Shown here in pieces: positions 27,453 through 38,981 of a DNA stretch of 64,000 nucleotides. The notes beneath the pieces were generated by a model. It worked only from the letters and a program-made list of their open reading frames with translations, had not been told where the DNA came from and made no database searches. How positions within the stretch are numbered: the stretch's first letter is position 1; every line of letters starts with the position of its first letter. The position numbers and the translations under genes are program-made. Source of the stretch: an uncultured Eubacteriales bacterium (GTDB taxonomy: Bacteria > Bacillota > Clostridia > Christensenellales > Aristaeellaceae); the NCBI GenBank assembly GCA_902777335.1, contig CACYTF010000004.1, forward strand, positions 1-64,000, read 5' to 3'.

Positions 27453-27661
27453 CCGGAAAACCGCAATCTGCATGCCGCATGGAATTAACTTGCAATTTTC
27501 GCCCGAATATGGTACCTTATAGGGGACGCCCGCCAGTATCGGCCCCGCGCGATTGCAGGATTTGTATTTTCATTATGCAATTCGTCTTATGCAGTCCGTC
27601 GGAACGCGCCGGACGCGGGCAGCATCGCGAACACTTCCCCGGGGAAGAGAAAGGACCGCCT

Positions 27662-28969
27662 ATGAAGCCCTATGCAGAAATGAGCGTACAGGAGCTCACG
27701 GAGGAGCTCGACCGGCTCAAGGCCCAGTACAAGAAGATGCAGGCGCTGGGTCTGCACCTGAACATGAGCCGCGGCATGCCCTGCCAGGAGCAGCTGGACC
27801 TGTCCATGGCCATGATGGACGTGCTGGATTCAGGCTCCGACCTGACCTGCGAGGACGGCACCGACTGCCGCAACTACGGCCAGCTGACCGGCATCGAGGA
27901 GGCCCGGGATCTGCTGGGCGATATGATGGAGAACAACCCGAAGGACATCATCATCTACGGCAACTCGTCGCTGAACGTGATGTTCGACACCGTCAGCCGC
28001 GCCTGGACCCACGGCGTGATGGGCAACACCCCCTGGTGCAAGCTGCCCCAGGTGAAGTTCCTGTGCCCGGTGCCCGGCTACGACCGGCACTTCGCCATCA
28101 CCGAATACTTCGGCATCGACATGATCCCCGTGCCGATGACGCCCACCGGGCCGGACATGGACCTGGTGGAAAAGCTGGTGCGCGAAGACGAGGCCGTCAA
28201 GGGCATATGGTGCGTGCCCAAATACTCCAACCCCCAGGGTATTTCCTATTCCGACGAGACGGTGCGCCGCTTCGCAAGGCTCGAGCCCGCCGCGCCGGAC
28301 TTCCGCATATTCTGGGACAACGCCTACGGCATGCACCACCTGTACGATCACCGGCAGGACTACCTGATCGAGATCCTGGCGGAGTGCAAGCGCGCCGGGA
28401 ACCCCGACCTGGTGTACAAGTTCTCCAGCACCTCCAAGATCACCTTCCCCGGCAGCGGCATCGCCGCGGTGGCCACCAGCCCCAACAACATGGAGGACTT
28501 CCTCGCCACGCTGCGGCGGCAGACCATCGGCCACGACAAGGTGAACCAGCTGCGCCACGTGCGCTTCTTCGGCAACATCCACGGCATGGTGGAGCACATG
28601 CGCAAGCACGCCGAGATCATCCGGCCCAAGTTCGAGGCCGTGGAGGCCATACTGGAGCGCGACCTGGGAGAGCTGAACGTGGGCACCTGGACGACCCCGC
28701 TGGGCGGCTACTTCATCATGTTCGACGCGCTGCCCGGCTGCGCGAAGGACATCGTGGCCCGCGCCAAGAAGGCGGGCGTGCAGATGACCAACGCCGGCGC
28801 CACCTGGCCCTACGGCAAGGACCCCAACGATTCCAACATCCGCATCGCGCCCACCTACCCGAGCCTGGCGGACCTGCAGACGGCGCTCGAGATCTTCACG
28901 CTGTGCGTGCGCATCTCCAGCGCGAAGAAGCTGATCGCGGAAAAGCAGGCGGACCAGCAGGGCGCATAG
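27662..28969 (+). CDS. PLP-dependent aspartate-type aminotransferase (class I, subgroup Ic)
   Basis: This 435-residue enzyme matches the subgroup-Ic aminotransferases, some shown to use aspartate and 2-oxoglutarate. The N-terminus SVQELTEELDRLKAQYKKMQALGLHLNMSRG is diagnostic (quoted region residues 7-37). The PLP lysine is in SSTSKITFPGSG. DNAYGMHHL holds the Asp that contacts the pyridine nitrogen. The long reading frame extends to 27380, but ATG 27662 has a good AAAGGA site and starts the conserved region. It forms its own transcript, ended by the hairpin at 28983. Amino-acid specificity is inferred from the family. Confidence 0.88.
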   Translation: MKPYAEMSVQELTEELDRLKAQYKKMQALGLHLNMSRGMPCQEQLDLSMAMMDVLDSGSDLTCEDGTDCRNYGQLTGIEEARDLLGDMMENNPKDIIIYGNSSLNVMFDTVSRAWTHGVMGNTPWCKLPQVKFLCPVPGYDRHFAITEYFGIDMIPVPMTPTGPDMDLVEKLVREDEAVKGIWCVPKYSNPQGISYSDETVRRFARLEPAAPDFRIFWDNAYGMHHLYDHRQDYLIEILAECKRAGNPDLVYKFSSTSKITFPGSGIAAVATSPNNMEDFLATLRRQTIGHDKVNQLRHVRFFGNIHGMVEHMRKHAEIIRPKFEAVEAILERDLGELNVGTWTTPLGGYFIMFDALPGCAKDIVARAKKAGVQMTNAGATWPYGKDPNDSNIRIAPTYPSLADLQTALEIFTLCVRISSAKKLIAEKQADQQGA

Positions 28970-28982
28970 CCGACATGAGGGT

Positions 28983-29025
28983 AGACGAACCCCGCCCCCG
29001 GAAGACCGGGCGGCGGGGTTCGTCT
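28983..29025 (+). terminator. Hairpin after the aminotransferase gene
   Basis: Outer arms AGACGAACCCCGCC and GGCGGGGTTCGTCT enclose a second stem CCCGG-AAGA-CCGGG. A further small stem-loop CTTCCCC (29087-29093) / GGGGAAG (29102-29108) followed by CTTTT may be a backup terminator. Confidence 0.7.
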
Positions 29026-29113
29026 GTTCGATATCACGGCGTACCGGTCGGAACGGCAAGGTGCCCTATCCCCCGCTTCGCGGGTACTTCCCCGTTGACA
29101 TGGGGAAGCTTTT

Positions 29114-29175
29114 CCTGTCACCGGGACGGTCCTGTTGTCAGGAAATCCTGTCAACAGGACCGTCCCGGTGACAGG
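29114..29175. repeat. REP-like palindrome, GGGACGGTCCTGTTG type
   Basis: Perfect 24-bp arms (29114-29137 and 29152-29175) around a 14-bp centre that itself contains CAGGA/TCCTG. A near copy lies at 35383-35444. The core GGGACGGTCCT relates it to the palindromes beside the RAYT genes. Confidence 0.85.
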
Positions 29176-29207
29176 TTTTCTCTGGCGATCTGAGGCCGTC
29201 GCACAGC

Positions 29208-29346
29208 GGGCGGCGCATCGCCGCCCCTACTGGTTGCCGGCAGCTTCACTCTCCACTCTTCACTCTCCACTCTTCACTCTTCACTCTCCACTCTTCACTC
29301 TCCACTCTTCACTCTCCACTCTCCACTCTTCACTCTCCACTCTCCG
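29208..29346. repeat. GC palindrome and heptamer array downstream of pcrA
   Basis: 29208-29226 is GGGCGGCG-CAT-CGCCGCCC with the same CAT loop and CCTAC tail as the element at 5956-6023. From 29246 to 29346 about 14 heptamers of ACTCTCC and ACTCTTC alternate irregularly. The array ends 11 bp before the pcrA stop. Together with the elements above, this explains the whole 388-bp gap between the aminotransferase and pcrA. Confidence 0.88.
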
Positions 29347-29357
29347 CCAACCACTTC

Positions 29358-31642
<2,285 letters not shown>

Positions 31643-31646
<4 letters not shown>

Positions 31647-31948
31647 TCGCTCTTCTTCCCCTGGTTCAGCCTCTCCAGCACCCGCTGATAGCCGCCCGCG
31701 CCGTAGTTCAGCGCCCGGTTCACGCGGCCGATCGTGGCGGTGGAAACGCCGGTCTTTTCCACGATCTCGGTATAGGTCGCCTGCTTCTGCAGCAGCTGGG
31801 CAACCTCCAGCCGCTGGGAGAGGTCCTGAATTTCCCGTATGGTAAACAGGTCCTCAAACAGGCGATAGCAGTCCTCCATGTCATTCAGCGCCAGGAAAGC
31901 CCGCGCGAGGTTGTCGGTCTGCCCATTCTGCAGTCTGGATGAAAACAT
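31643..31948 (-). CDS. TrpR-related protein YerC/YecD
   Basis: A 101-residue helical DNA-binding protein of the TrpR-like YerC family. The centre TIREIQDLSQRLEVAQLL matches, followed by an HTH in TYTEIVEKTGVSTATIGRVNRALNYG. The target is unknown; in Bacillus yerC is also near pcrA. ATG 31948 has GGAGG at the right distance; the frame open to 31972 has none. It is the first gene of the yerC-pcrA transcript. Confidence 0.88.
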
Positions 31949-32002
31949 CGCATTGTACCTCCACTCACCCATGATATCGTTTTATCATGTCGCTGCATTA
32001 TT

Positions 32003-32031
32003 ATTATAACGTATGAAATCAAAAACGTCAA
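32003..32031 (-). promoter_or_regulatory. yerC-pcrA promoter
   Basis: Minus-strand TTGACG (32026-32031) and TATAAT (32003-32008) with 17-bp spacing, one mismatch from consensus in total. Confidence 0.82.
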
Positions 32032-32056
32032 GGCAGGCGATGATTATTTCGGTTCA

Positions 32057-32169
32057 GATGACAACGGGGACGGTTTGCGGATGACAGCGGGGATGACAAC
32101 GGGGACGGTTCTCATTGTCATCTTTTCAATAAAAAAAAGATGACAGCGAGAACCGTCCCCGCTGTCATC
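32057..32169. repeat. Large REP-like palindrome, GGGGACGGTTCTC type
   Basis: Arms GATGACAACGGGGACGGTTC (from 32092) and GAACCGTCCCCGCTGTCATC (to 32169) enclose a second stem, GTCATCTTTT with AAAAGATGAC. A broken extra copy of the left arm lies at 32057-32090. Partial TATTGCC heptamers follow at 32171. No gene lies between yerC and the XRE gene. Confidence 0.85.
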
Positions 32170-32191
32170 TCTATTGCCTATTGCCTTCCCC

Positions 32192-32509
32192 TCAATGATA
32201 CCCTCTCTTCCTGGAGTGCTCGCGCACCAGGTGCATCAGGCCGTTCATCAGGTCCTGGTTTTCCGCGTCGACGGACAGCTGGCTGCGCATCACGGCGTCG
32301 CTGAGGGAGTCCTGCAGCAGCACGGACGGGGAGATCTCCATGGCGTTGCACAGCGCGACCACCGTCTCCACGCTGGCCTTTTTTTCGCCCCGCTCGATGT
32401 GCCCGATGAAGGAGCTGGACACGCCCACCCTGGCGGCCAGCTGGCTCTGGGTCAATCCGTTCAATTCGCGTTGCTGGCGCACCCGCACGCCCAACTGACT
32501 GTAATCCAT
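32192..32509 (-). CDS. XRE-family transcriptional regulator
   Basis: The 105-residue protein has an HTH_3 domain at residues 7-62: RVRQQRELNGLTQSQLAARV, then GVSSSFIGHIERGEKKASVETVVALCNAMEI in the quoted order. The recognition helix is around SSSFIGHIE. The C-terminal part is helical and may dimerise. Its divergent upstream region holds two direct repeats that flank a TTGACA box, typical of an autoregulated repressor. The divergent partner encodes the membrane and sigma-like pair, which it may control. Confidence 0.85.
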   Translation of the reverse strand: MDYSQLGVRVRQQRELNGLTQSQLAARVGVSSSFIGHIERGEKKASVETVVALCNAMEISPSVLLQDSLSDAVMRSQLSVDAENQDLMNGLMHLVREHSRKRGYH

Positions 32510-32538
32510 GCGTTCAGCCTCCGATTTCCGCTTTACTA

Positions 32539-32577
32539 CCTATAGTGTACCAAAGCTGTCAACCCCTATAGAGTACC
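32539..32577 (-). promoter_or_regulatory. Putative operator: two direct repeats around a -35 box
   Basis: CCTATAGTGTACC (32539-32551) and CCTATAGAGTACC (32565-32577) differ at one base and are 26 bp apart centre to centre, about 2.5 helical turns. The minus-strand TTGACA (32557-32562) lies between them. A candidate binding site for the XRE protein. Confidence 0.55.
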
Positions 32578-32621
32578 TATGGTTATTATTTATTATGCAT
32601 GGGTTGTTTGCACAAAAAATA

Positions 32622-32650
32622 TTGTCTTTCGGAGCGCTTCCGGCTATAAT
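32622..32650 (+). promoter_or_regulatory. Promoter of the membrane protein/sigma-like operon
   Basis: TTGTCT (32622-32627) and TATAAT (32645-32650) with a 17-bp spacer, just upstream of the ATG at 32677 and its GGGAGG site. Confidence 0.78.
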
Positions 32651-32676
32651 GGTGTGGAAGGGAGGCGATCCGGCGC

Positions 32677-33036
32677 ATGAAGCACCGATGGGTTTGGGCG
32701 TGGGCGCTGCAGATCGCCGAGATGCTGGCGGTGGGGCTGATCACGGCGTTCACCCAGGGCGTCAACCCCGTGCTGCACGGCGCGATGCTGTGGGGCGTGG
32801 CGCCCGCGGCGGGGCTTGTCACCGCCTGCCGGGCCGTGCTGCGCGGCCTGAACAACTACCTGGCCTGGCTCGCGCCCGCCGCCTGCCTGTTCGCGGCCAA
32901 CCACCTGCTGTGGGGCTATTCCCCGCCGGCGGGCCCGGCGCTTCTGACCGCGCTGACGTCCCTGACGGGCGCCGCCGCCGGCCAGGTGCTGCTTGAGCGC
33001 CGCAAAAAAAACCGGAGCAAACACAAAGGAGCCTGA
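32677..33036 (+). CDS. Small four-helix membrane protein, unknown function
   Basis: Unrecognised 119-residue protein. Four hydrophobic segments can be seen (about residues 7-25, 33-50, 62-79 and 85-103), with a strongly basic C-terminus RRKKNRSKHKGA, so the end is likely cytoplasmic. It resembles in size and layout small integral proteins of the TIGR04086 type, but I cannot confirm that. It precedes the sigma-like gene by one base and is surely co-translated. A role in holding or sensing for the sigma-like protein is possible. Confidence 0.75.
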   Translation: MKHRWVWAWALQIAEMLAVGLITAFTQGVNPVLHGAMLWGVAPAAGLVTACRAVLRGLNNYLAWLAPAACLFAANHLLWGYSPPAGPALLTALTSLTGAAAGQVLLERRKKNRSKHKGA

Positions 33037-33037
33037 T

Positions 33038-33739
33038 ATGCAACAGCAAACCTCCGAAGCGCTGCGCGACTGGTTCAAGGCCGTTGAACCGGTGTGCGCC
33101 GAGCTGTTCAACGCCGCCTACGTGATGTGCGGCAACTACGACCTGGCGGAATACGCCCTGCGCAGCGCCATACTGAACGCGTGGCTTCAGGACACCGGCA
33201 CCGGCATGGGCTTCCGGGAGCGCCTGCGGGCCGCGCTGCGCCGCGCGGCGTTCTCGTCGGCGCTGTCCGACGAGGGCATCGAGGCGGAATTCACCTGGCC
33301 CGGCATCGGCCAAGTGGACGCGGACGACCCGATACTCGCCCAGCTGTCCAATGAGAAGGTGCAGACCCAGCGGCTGGTGCTGCTGCGCCACGGCTGCGGA
33401 CTGTCGCACCGGTCCATCGCCCAGCTGACGGAGCTGTCCCAGGCCCAGGCGCGCGGCGAGCTGCGGCGCTTCGTCTCCCGCTGCCGGCGGCGGCTGGACA
33501 AATCGGAGCGCGGCCGCGCCGAGGCGATGATCGCCCGGCAGGCCAAGCGGCTGCTGGCCCGGCGCGGCCCCGGCACGCCCCACCCCGCCCAGGTGTACCG
33601 CGCCTTCGAGGCCGAAGCCCTGAGCAGTGGGGGCGGCGGCCAGCGGATCTCCCGGGTGCTGGGCGCGGCGCTGATGCTGCTGATGGCGCTGGCCTGCGCC
33701 GGGGCGTTCTGGCTGTTCGCGGTGCTGGTCAGAAGGTGA
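33038..33739 (+). CDS. Sigma-70-like protein with a C-terminal membrane anchor
   Basis: A 233-residue protein. Residues 15-50 (VEPVCAELFNAAYVMCGNYDLAEYALRSA region) look like sigma region 2, and residues 105-150 (QRLVLLRHGCGLSH, SIAQLTELSQAQARGELRRF) like the region 4 HTH. A basic linker leads to a C-terminal hydrophobic helix (ALMLLMALACAGAFWLFAVL) ending VRR. This is not normal for a sigma factor and suggests a membrane-held or fused sigma/anti-sigma form. Motif conservation is modest, so DNA binding needs proof. ATG 33038 follows an AAAGGAG site. Confidence 0.65.
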   Translation: MQQQTSEALRDWFKAVEPVCAELFNAAYVMCGNYDLAEYALRSAILNAWLQDTGTGMGFRERLRAALRRAAFSSALSDEGIEAEFTWPGIGQVDADDPILAQLSNEKVQTQRLVLLRHGCGLSHRSIAQLTELSQAQARGELRRFVSRCRRRLDKSERGRAEAMIARQAKRLLARRGPGTPHPAQVYRAFEAEALSSGGGGQRISRVLGAALMLLMALACAGAFWLFAVLVRR

Positions 33740-33795
33740 GCGGGGAGCGGCGTTTGCTCGCTGCAGATTGTCAAACTTTTAACCGGAATCCCCTA

Positions 33796-35308
<1,513 letters not shown>

Positions 35309-35313
35309 ATTCC

Positions 35314-35361
35314 ACAAGGGCGGCCCCCAATGGCACCGTTGCCATTGGGGGCCGCCCTTGT
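35314..35361 (+). terminator. guaB terminator
   Basis: Perfect 22-bp stem (35314-35335 with 35340-35361), CCGT loop, then GTTCTGTTTTG. It begins 5 bases after the guaB stop. Confidence 0.88.
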
Positions 35362-35382
35362 GTTCTGTTTTGCGCCGGTTTT

Positions 35383-35444
35383 CCTGTCACCGGGACGGTC
35401 CTGTTGTCAGGAAAAGTTGTCAAAAGGACCGTCCCCGTGACAGG
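35383..35444. repeat. REP-like palindrome, second copy of the 29.1-kb type
   Basis: Starts CCTGTCACCGGGACGGTCCT like the element at 29114, with a diverged centre and a right arm ending CGTGACAGG. Its end is 3 bp from the stop of the TauE gene, so it may also end that transcript. Confidence 0.85.
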
Positions 35445-35447
35445 ATT

Positions 35448-36209
35448 TCAGCCCGCCAGCAGGTCCACGGCCAGCTTCACGGTCATGACGGCCAGCACGC
35501 CCAGCATCACCCAGCGGATGAAGCCCGCGCCCTTGCGCAGGGCCAGCCTCGCGCCCAGCCAGCCGCCCGCGACGGAGCAGCACATGGCCGGTATCGCCAG
35601 CGCGAACAGCACGTTGCCCGCCGCGATGCGGGTGACGAGCGAGGCGATGTTGCTGAACAGGTTCACCGGCTTGGCCGTCGCCGAGGCCGACACCATGTCC
35701 ATGCCCAAGAACGATGTGAACAGCAGTATCAGGAACGTGCCGGTGGCCGGGCCGAAGAAGCCGTCGTAGAAGCCGATGATCAGCCCGATGGCCGCGCAGA
35801 GGTACAAATCGCGCCGCACAAAGGGCCGGGAGCGCTCCGGGCCCTTGCCCCTGAGCAGCACCAGCGCCCCCACCACCGGTATCGCGAACACCATGAACAC
35901 GTGCATCACCCGGTTGCCCAGGGCCATCGCCGCCCGGGTGCCCAGCCACGACCCCGGCAGCGCCAGCGCCGCCGCAATCAGCGCGGGCTTCAGCTGCAGC
36001 TTGCCGCTGCGCCAGTAGCGCACCGTGGCCGTCAGCGTGCCGAAGGTGGAGGAGAACTTGTTGTTGCCCGAGGCAAAGTCGTAGTTCAGCCCCGCCAGCG
36101 TGTAGGCCGGCAGCGTGATCAGCCCGCCGCCCCCCGCGATGGCGTCCACCGCCGCCGCCAAAAACACCATCGGCAGCACGATCATATACATCTGCGGCGT
36201 CACAAGCAT
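35448..36209 (-). CDS. TauE/SafE-family sulfite/anion exporter
   Basis: The 253-residue membrane protein has about eight hydrophobic helices. The family signature is FLAAAVDAIAGGGGLITLPAY near the start with its mirrored half GFYDGFFGPATGTFLIL. An intervening ASGNNKFSSTFGTLTA loop is typical. Members export sulfite, sulfoacetate or related anions; the substrate here is unknown. The long open frame upstream (to 36476) is spurious: ATG 36209 has a GGAGGG site six bases away. It stands alone between repeats. Confidence 0.88.
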   Translation of the reverse strand: MLVTPQMYMIVLPMVFLAAAVDAIAGGGGLITLPAYTLAGLNYDFASGNNKFSSTFGTLTATVRYWRSGKLQLKPALIAAALALPGSWLGTRAAMALGNRVMHVFMVFAIPVVGALVLLRGKGPERSRPFVRRDLYLCAAIGLIIGFYDGFFGPATGTFLILLFTSFLGMDMVSASATAKPVNLFSNIASLVTRIAAGNVLFALAIPAMCCSVAGGWLGARLALRKGAGFIRWVMLGVLAVMTVKLAVDLLAG

Positions 36210-36216
36210 GGAAATC

Positions 36217-36243
36217 CCTCCACTCCCCACTCTCCACTCTCCC
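36217..36243. repeat. Short heptamer array upstream of the TauE gene
   Basis: About three to four ACTCTCC/ACTCCCC units directly upstream of the TauE ribosome site. Same family as at 29246-29346. Confidence 0.75.
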
Positions 36244-36372
36244 AATATACCACCCCATTGTAAATCCCGTTGCGTATCGTGCTGTCGTTGCACCACTTTA
36301 ACGCAGCAGTGGTGGCACGGTTTCGCCATATGTGTTATCATGATCCGCAGCAAATGCAAGGAGGTCTGCGAC

Positions 36373-37593
36373 ATGCAACCAAAGAAGAAGCTGGCGCTGT
36401 CCACGCAGATATTCATCGCCCTGGTGCTGGCGATCATCGCGGGCATCGCGTTTACCGGCAACCCCGGCATCGCCACCGGCTACATCAAGCCCTTCGGAAC
36501 GATCTTTCTGAACCTGATCAAGTGGATCGTGTGCCCGCTGGTGTTCTTCTCGATCATGGCGGGCGTGGTCTCGATGCGCGACATCCGCAAGGTGGGGGCC
36601 ATCGGCGGCAAGACCGTGGTCTACTACATGTGCACCACCGCCTTCGCGGTGGCCATCGGGCTGCTGTTTGCCAACCTGCTCAAGGGCATATTCCCGGTGC
36701 TCTCCACCACGGATCTGAGCTATGAGCCCTCGGCGACCACCGTGAACTTCATGGACACGCTGGTGGGCATATTCCCCTCCAACTTCATCAAGCCCTTCGT
36801 GGAGGCGAACATGCTGCAGATCATCGTGGCCTCGCTGTTCATCGGCTTCGCGCTGATCCTGATCGCCGACCACCATGACATCGACTTCAAGGCCGTGGAC
36901 GTGGCCAACGACATCTGCATGAAGGCCATGGAGATGATCCTGAAGCTGTCCCCCATCGGCGTGTTCTGCCTGCTGTGCCCCGTGGTGGCCGAGAACGGCC
37001 CGGCAGTGCTGGGGTCGCTGGCCAAGGTGCTGCTGGTGGCCTATCTGTGCTACGTGATCCATGCCGTGACGGTCTACTCCGCGGCGGTGAAGGCGCTGGG
37101 CCACGTCAGCCCCATCGCGTTCTTCAGGGGCATGACGCCCGCCATCATGATGGCCTTCTCCTCCGCCTCGTCGGTGGGCACGCTGCCGCTGAACATGGAG
37201 TGCGCGCAGAAGCTGGGCGCGGACAAGGAGGTCACCTCCTTCGTGCTGCCCCTGGGCGCTACCATCAACATGGACGGCACCGCCATCTACCAGGGCGTGT
37301 GCGCGGTGTTCATCGCCTCGTGCTTCGGCATCAGCCTGACCTTCTCCCAGATGCTCACCATCGTGCTGACCGCCACCCTCGCCTCCATCGGCACCGCCGG
37401 CGTGCCCGGCGCGGGCATGGTGATGCTGGCGATGGTGCTGCAGTCGGTGGGCCTGCCCGTGGAGGGCATCGCCCTGGTGGCCGGCGTGGACCGCATATTC
37501 GACATGGGCCGCACCGTGGTCAACATCACCGGCGACGCCTCCTGCGCCATCGTCGTGTCCGAGATGCAGCGGCGGAAGGAAGCAAGGAAGTGA
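36373..37593 (+). CDS. Sodium:dicarboxylate/amino-acid symporter (DAACS, GltP/SstT-like)
   Basis: The 406-residue carrier has the DAACS features: TM helices from residue 10, AFSSASSVGTLPLNM (HP1 serine-rich loop), LGATINMDGTAIYQGV (TM7 NMDGT motif for Na+ and substrate), the GTAGVPGAGMVML HP2 loop and VAGVDRIFDMGRTVVNITGD in TM8, where Asp and Asn contact substrate. The D-x-x-x-D-x-x-R-T pattern is seen in glutamate, aspartate or serine/threonine carriers. ATG 36373 has an AAGGAGG site. A single-gene unit; ligand unresolved. Confidence 0.92.
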   Translation: MQPKKKLALSTQIFIALVLAIIAGIAFTGNPGIATGYIKPFGTIFLNLIKWIVCPLVFFSIMAGVVSMRDIRKVGAIGGKTVVYYMCTTAFAVAIGLLFANLLKGIFPVLSTTDLSYEPSATTVNFMDTLVGIFPSNFIKPFVEANMLQIIVASLFIGFALILIADHHDIDFKAVDVANDICMKAMEMILKLSPIGVFCLLCPVVAENGPAVLGSLAKVLLVAYLCYVIHAVTVYSAAVKALGHVSPIAFFRGMTPAIMMAFSSASSVGTLPLNMECAQKLGADKEVTSFVLPLGATINMDGTAIYQGVCAVFIASCFGISLTFSQMLTIVLTATLASIGTAGVPGAGMVMLAMVLQSVGLPVEGIALVAGVDRIFDMGRTVVNITGDASCAIVVSEMQRRKEARK

Positions 37594-37598
37594 GAAAT

Positions 37599-37801
37599 GA
37601 GGAATGAGGAATGAGGAATTGTTGTTGAAATCCTGACGGATTTCTTCGATTCAGGGGACCGGATTGCCACGTCGCTTACCGCAATGACAGAACGGGGCGT
37701 TTGCCCTCCGCGTGTCATTGCGAGGAAGCCGAACACCAGTGAGGCTGACGTGGCAATCCGGTCCCCGGCATTTTCCTGCTCCTCACTCCTCGCTCCTCAC
37801 T
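37599..37801. repeat. Heptamers and a dispersed inverted-repeat element
   Basis: GAGGAAT is repeated three times at 37599-37619, starting 6 bp after the symporter stop. 37654-37766 is an imperfect inverted repeat: GGGGACCGGATTGCCACGTC and CAATGACA on the left, TGTCATTGCGAGG and GACGTGGCAATCCGGTCCCC on the right. This resembles a mobile intergenic element seen in many bacteria. CTCCTCA-type heptamers follow at 37779-37801. No gene is present. Confidence 0.85.
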
Positions 37802-37805
37802 TGAA

Positions 37806-37917
37806 TGAGTCACTCGGGGACAGGTTCCTGTTGACTCAAAATTGATACTTTTAGCAAGTATATATATACTGATAGTAGTAATTCTGAGTCAGTTGGAACC
37901 TGTCCCCGAGTGACTCA
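37806..37917. repeat. 112-bp palindromic element with AT-rich centre
   Basis: 33-bp arms (37806-37838 and 37885-37917, starting TGAGTCACTCGGGGACAGGT) match at all but about three positions. The centre is AT-rich and has TATATATATA. The GGGGACAGGTTCC core relates it to the other REP-like palindromes. Confidence 0.87.
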
Positions 37918-37984
37918 ATAACAACGATCGAGGCACAGGGTTGTGCTTCGATCGTTGTCACTGCAAGGATCATCCGTGTATTCC

Positions 37985-38205
37985 GGGCAATTCCTACTGC
38001 CTACTCCCTTATCGCCCAGCGCCACTGCACATTCACGCAGGCGCGGGCTCTGGGCGGCGCAGCCAAGTGCGCTCGCCCTCCGGCCCTTTGGGCGCTCCTA
38101 TTGCCTACTCCCTGTTGGCAACTGTTCACTAACCACCAAACACTAATCACCAGCCACTCCTGGCAACTGGCTGCTGGCTGCCCCTATTGCCTATTGCCTA
38201 TTGCC
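37985..38205. repeat. Scattered heptamers ending in (TATTGCC)3
   Basis: Traces such as CTACTCCCTT (about 38000) and CTATTGCCTACTCCC (about 38096) lead to three perfect TATTGCC units at 38185-38205. The last units overlap the 3' end of the methyltransferase gene and supply its stop codon. With the elements above this accounts for the 604 bp without a gene. Confidence 0.75.
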
Positions 38206-38962
38206 TCATCAACTCATACATCATGATCCCCGCGGCAACGGCGGCGTTCAGCGACTCCGCGCCGCCGCGCATCGGCAGCTTCACCAGCATCGTGGCGGCG
38301 CCGCGGACGGCCTGGGAGATGCCCCGGGCCTCGTTGCCGATCACCAATACGAGCTTCTCGCCGGGGGCGGGGCGGCGGTAGAAGTCCGCGCCGGCCAGGT
38401 CGCTGGCGATCACCGACCAGCCCCGATCCCGCAGGTCCATGAGCGCGGCGGGCAGGTCGTCCGAGACCATGAAGGGCACGCGAAAGCCGCTGCCCATGGC
38501 CGCCCGCTGCACCTTCGGGGAGAGCGGGTCGGCGCAGCCCGCACCGAACAGCAGGCCCTGGAAGCCCGCGGCGTCGGCGGTGCGCCAGATGGTGCCCACG
38601 TTGCCCGGGTCCTGGGTGCCGTCCAGCGCCACGACGCGCGCCGGGGCATCCGCCAGCGGCAGCGGCGAAGGCAGATCGAAGCTGGCGCAGATGCCCTGGG
38701 GCGTGCGGGTGTCGCAGACGGCCTCCAGCACCCCGCCCGGCACGGCGAAGCACCGCGCCCCGGCGGCCTCGAAGGGCTGCGCGTCGGCGGCCCGGCTCTC
38801 CTCCACCAGCAGGTCGCGAATCGTCAGGCCGCACTTTACTGCCTCGCGCAGCATGACCTCGCCCTCCACCAAAATGCGGCCCTCAGCCTCGCGGCCCTTG
38901 CGCTCCCGCAGCGATTTCATCGCGCGGACGAGCGGGTTTTTCATACTGGTGATGCGTTCCAT
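38198..38962 (-). CDS. TrmH/SpoU-family RNA 2'-O-methyltransferase
   Basis: The 254-residue protein has an N-terminal RNA-binding subdomain (ITSMKNPLVRAMKSLRERKGR, then GRILVEGEVMLREAV) and a C-terminal SPOUT knot domain with VALDGTQDPGNVGTIWRTADAAGF (motif 1), VLVIGNEARGIS (motif 2) and VKLPMRGGAESLNAAVAAGIMMYE (motif 3, Ser-Leu-Asn SAM loop). Members methylate rRNA or tRNA ribose; the exact site is unknown. ATG 38962 is used; the longer frame to 39340 is an antisense-like extension across comF. Its stop TAG lies in a heptamer unit. Confidence 0.92.
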   Translation of the reverse strand: MERITSMKNPLVRAMKSLRERKGREAEGRILVEGEVMLREAVKCGLTIRDLLVEESRAADAQPFEAAGARCFAVPGGVLEAVCDTRTPQGICASFDLPSPLPLADAPARVVALDGTQDPGNVGTIWRTADAAGFQGLLFGAGCADPLSPKVQRAAMGSGFRVPFMVSDDLPAALMDLRDRGWSVIASDLAGADFYRRPAPGEKLVLVIGNEARGISQAVRGAATMLVKLPMRGGAESLNAAVAAGIMMYELMRQ

Positions 38963-38981
38963 GATGACCCTCCGATCATCC

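Noticed and set aside
35448..36476. Longer start for the TauE-type exporter (to 36476)
   Set aside because: The extension overlaps the divergent symporter start and heptamers; ATG 36209 has GGAGGG.
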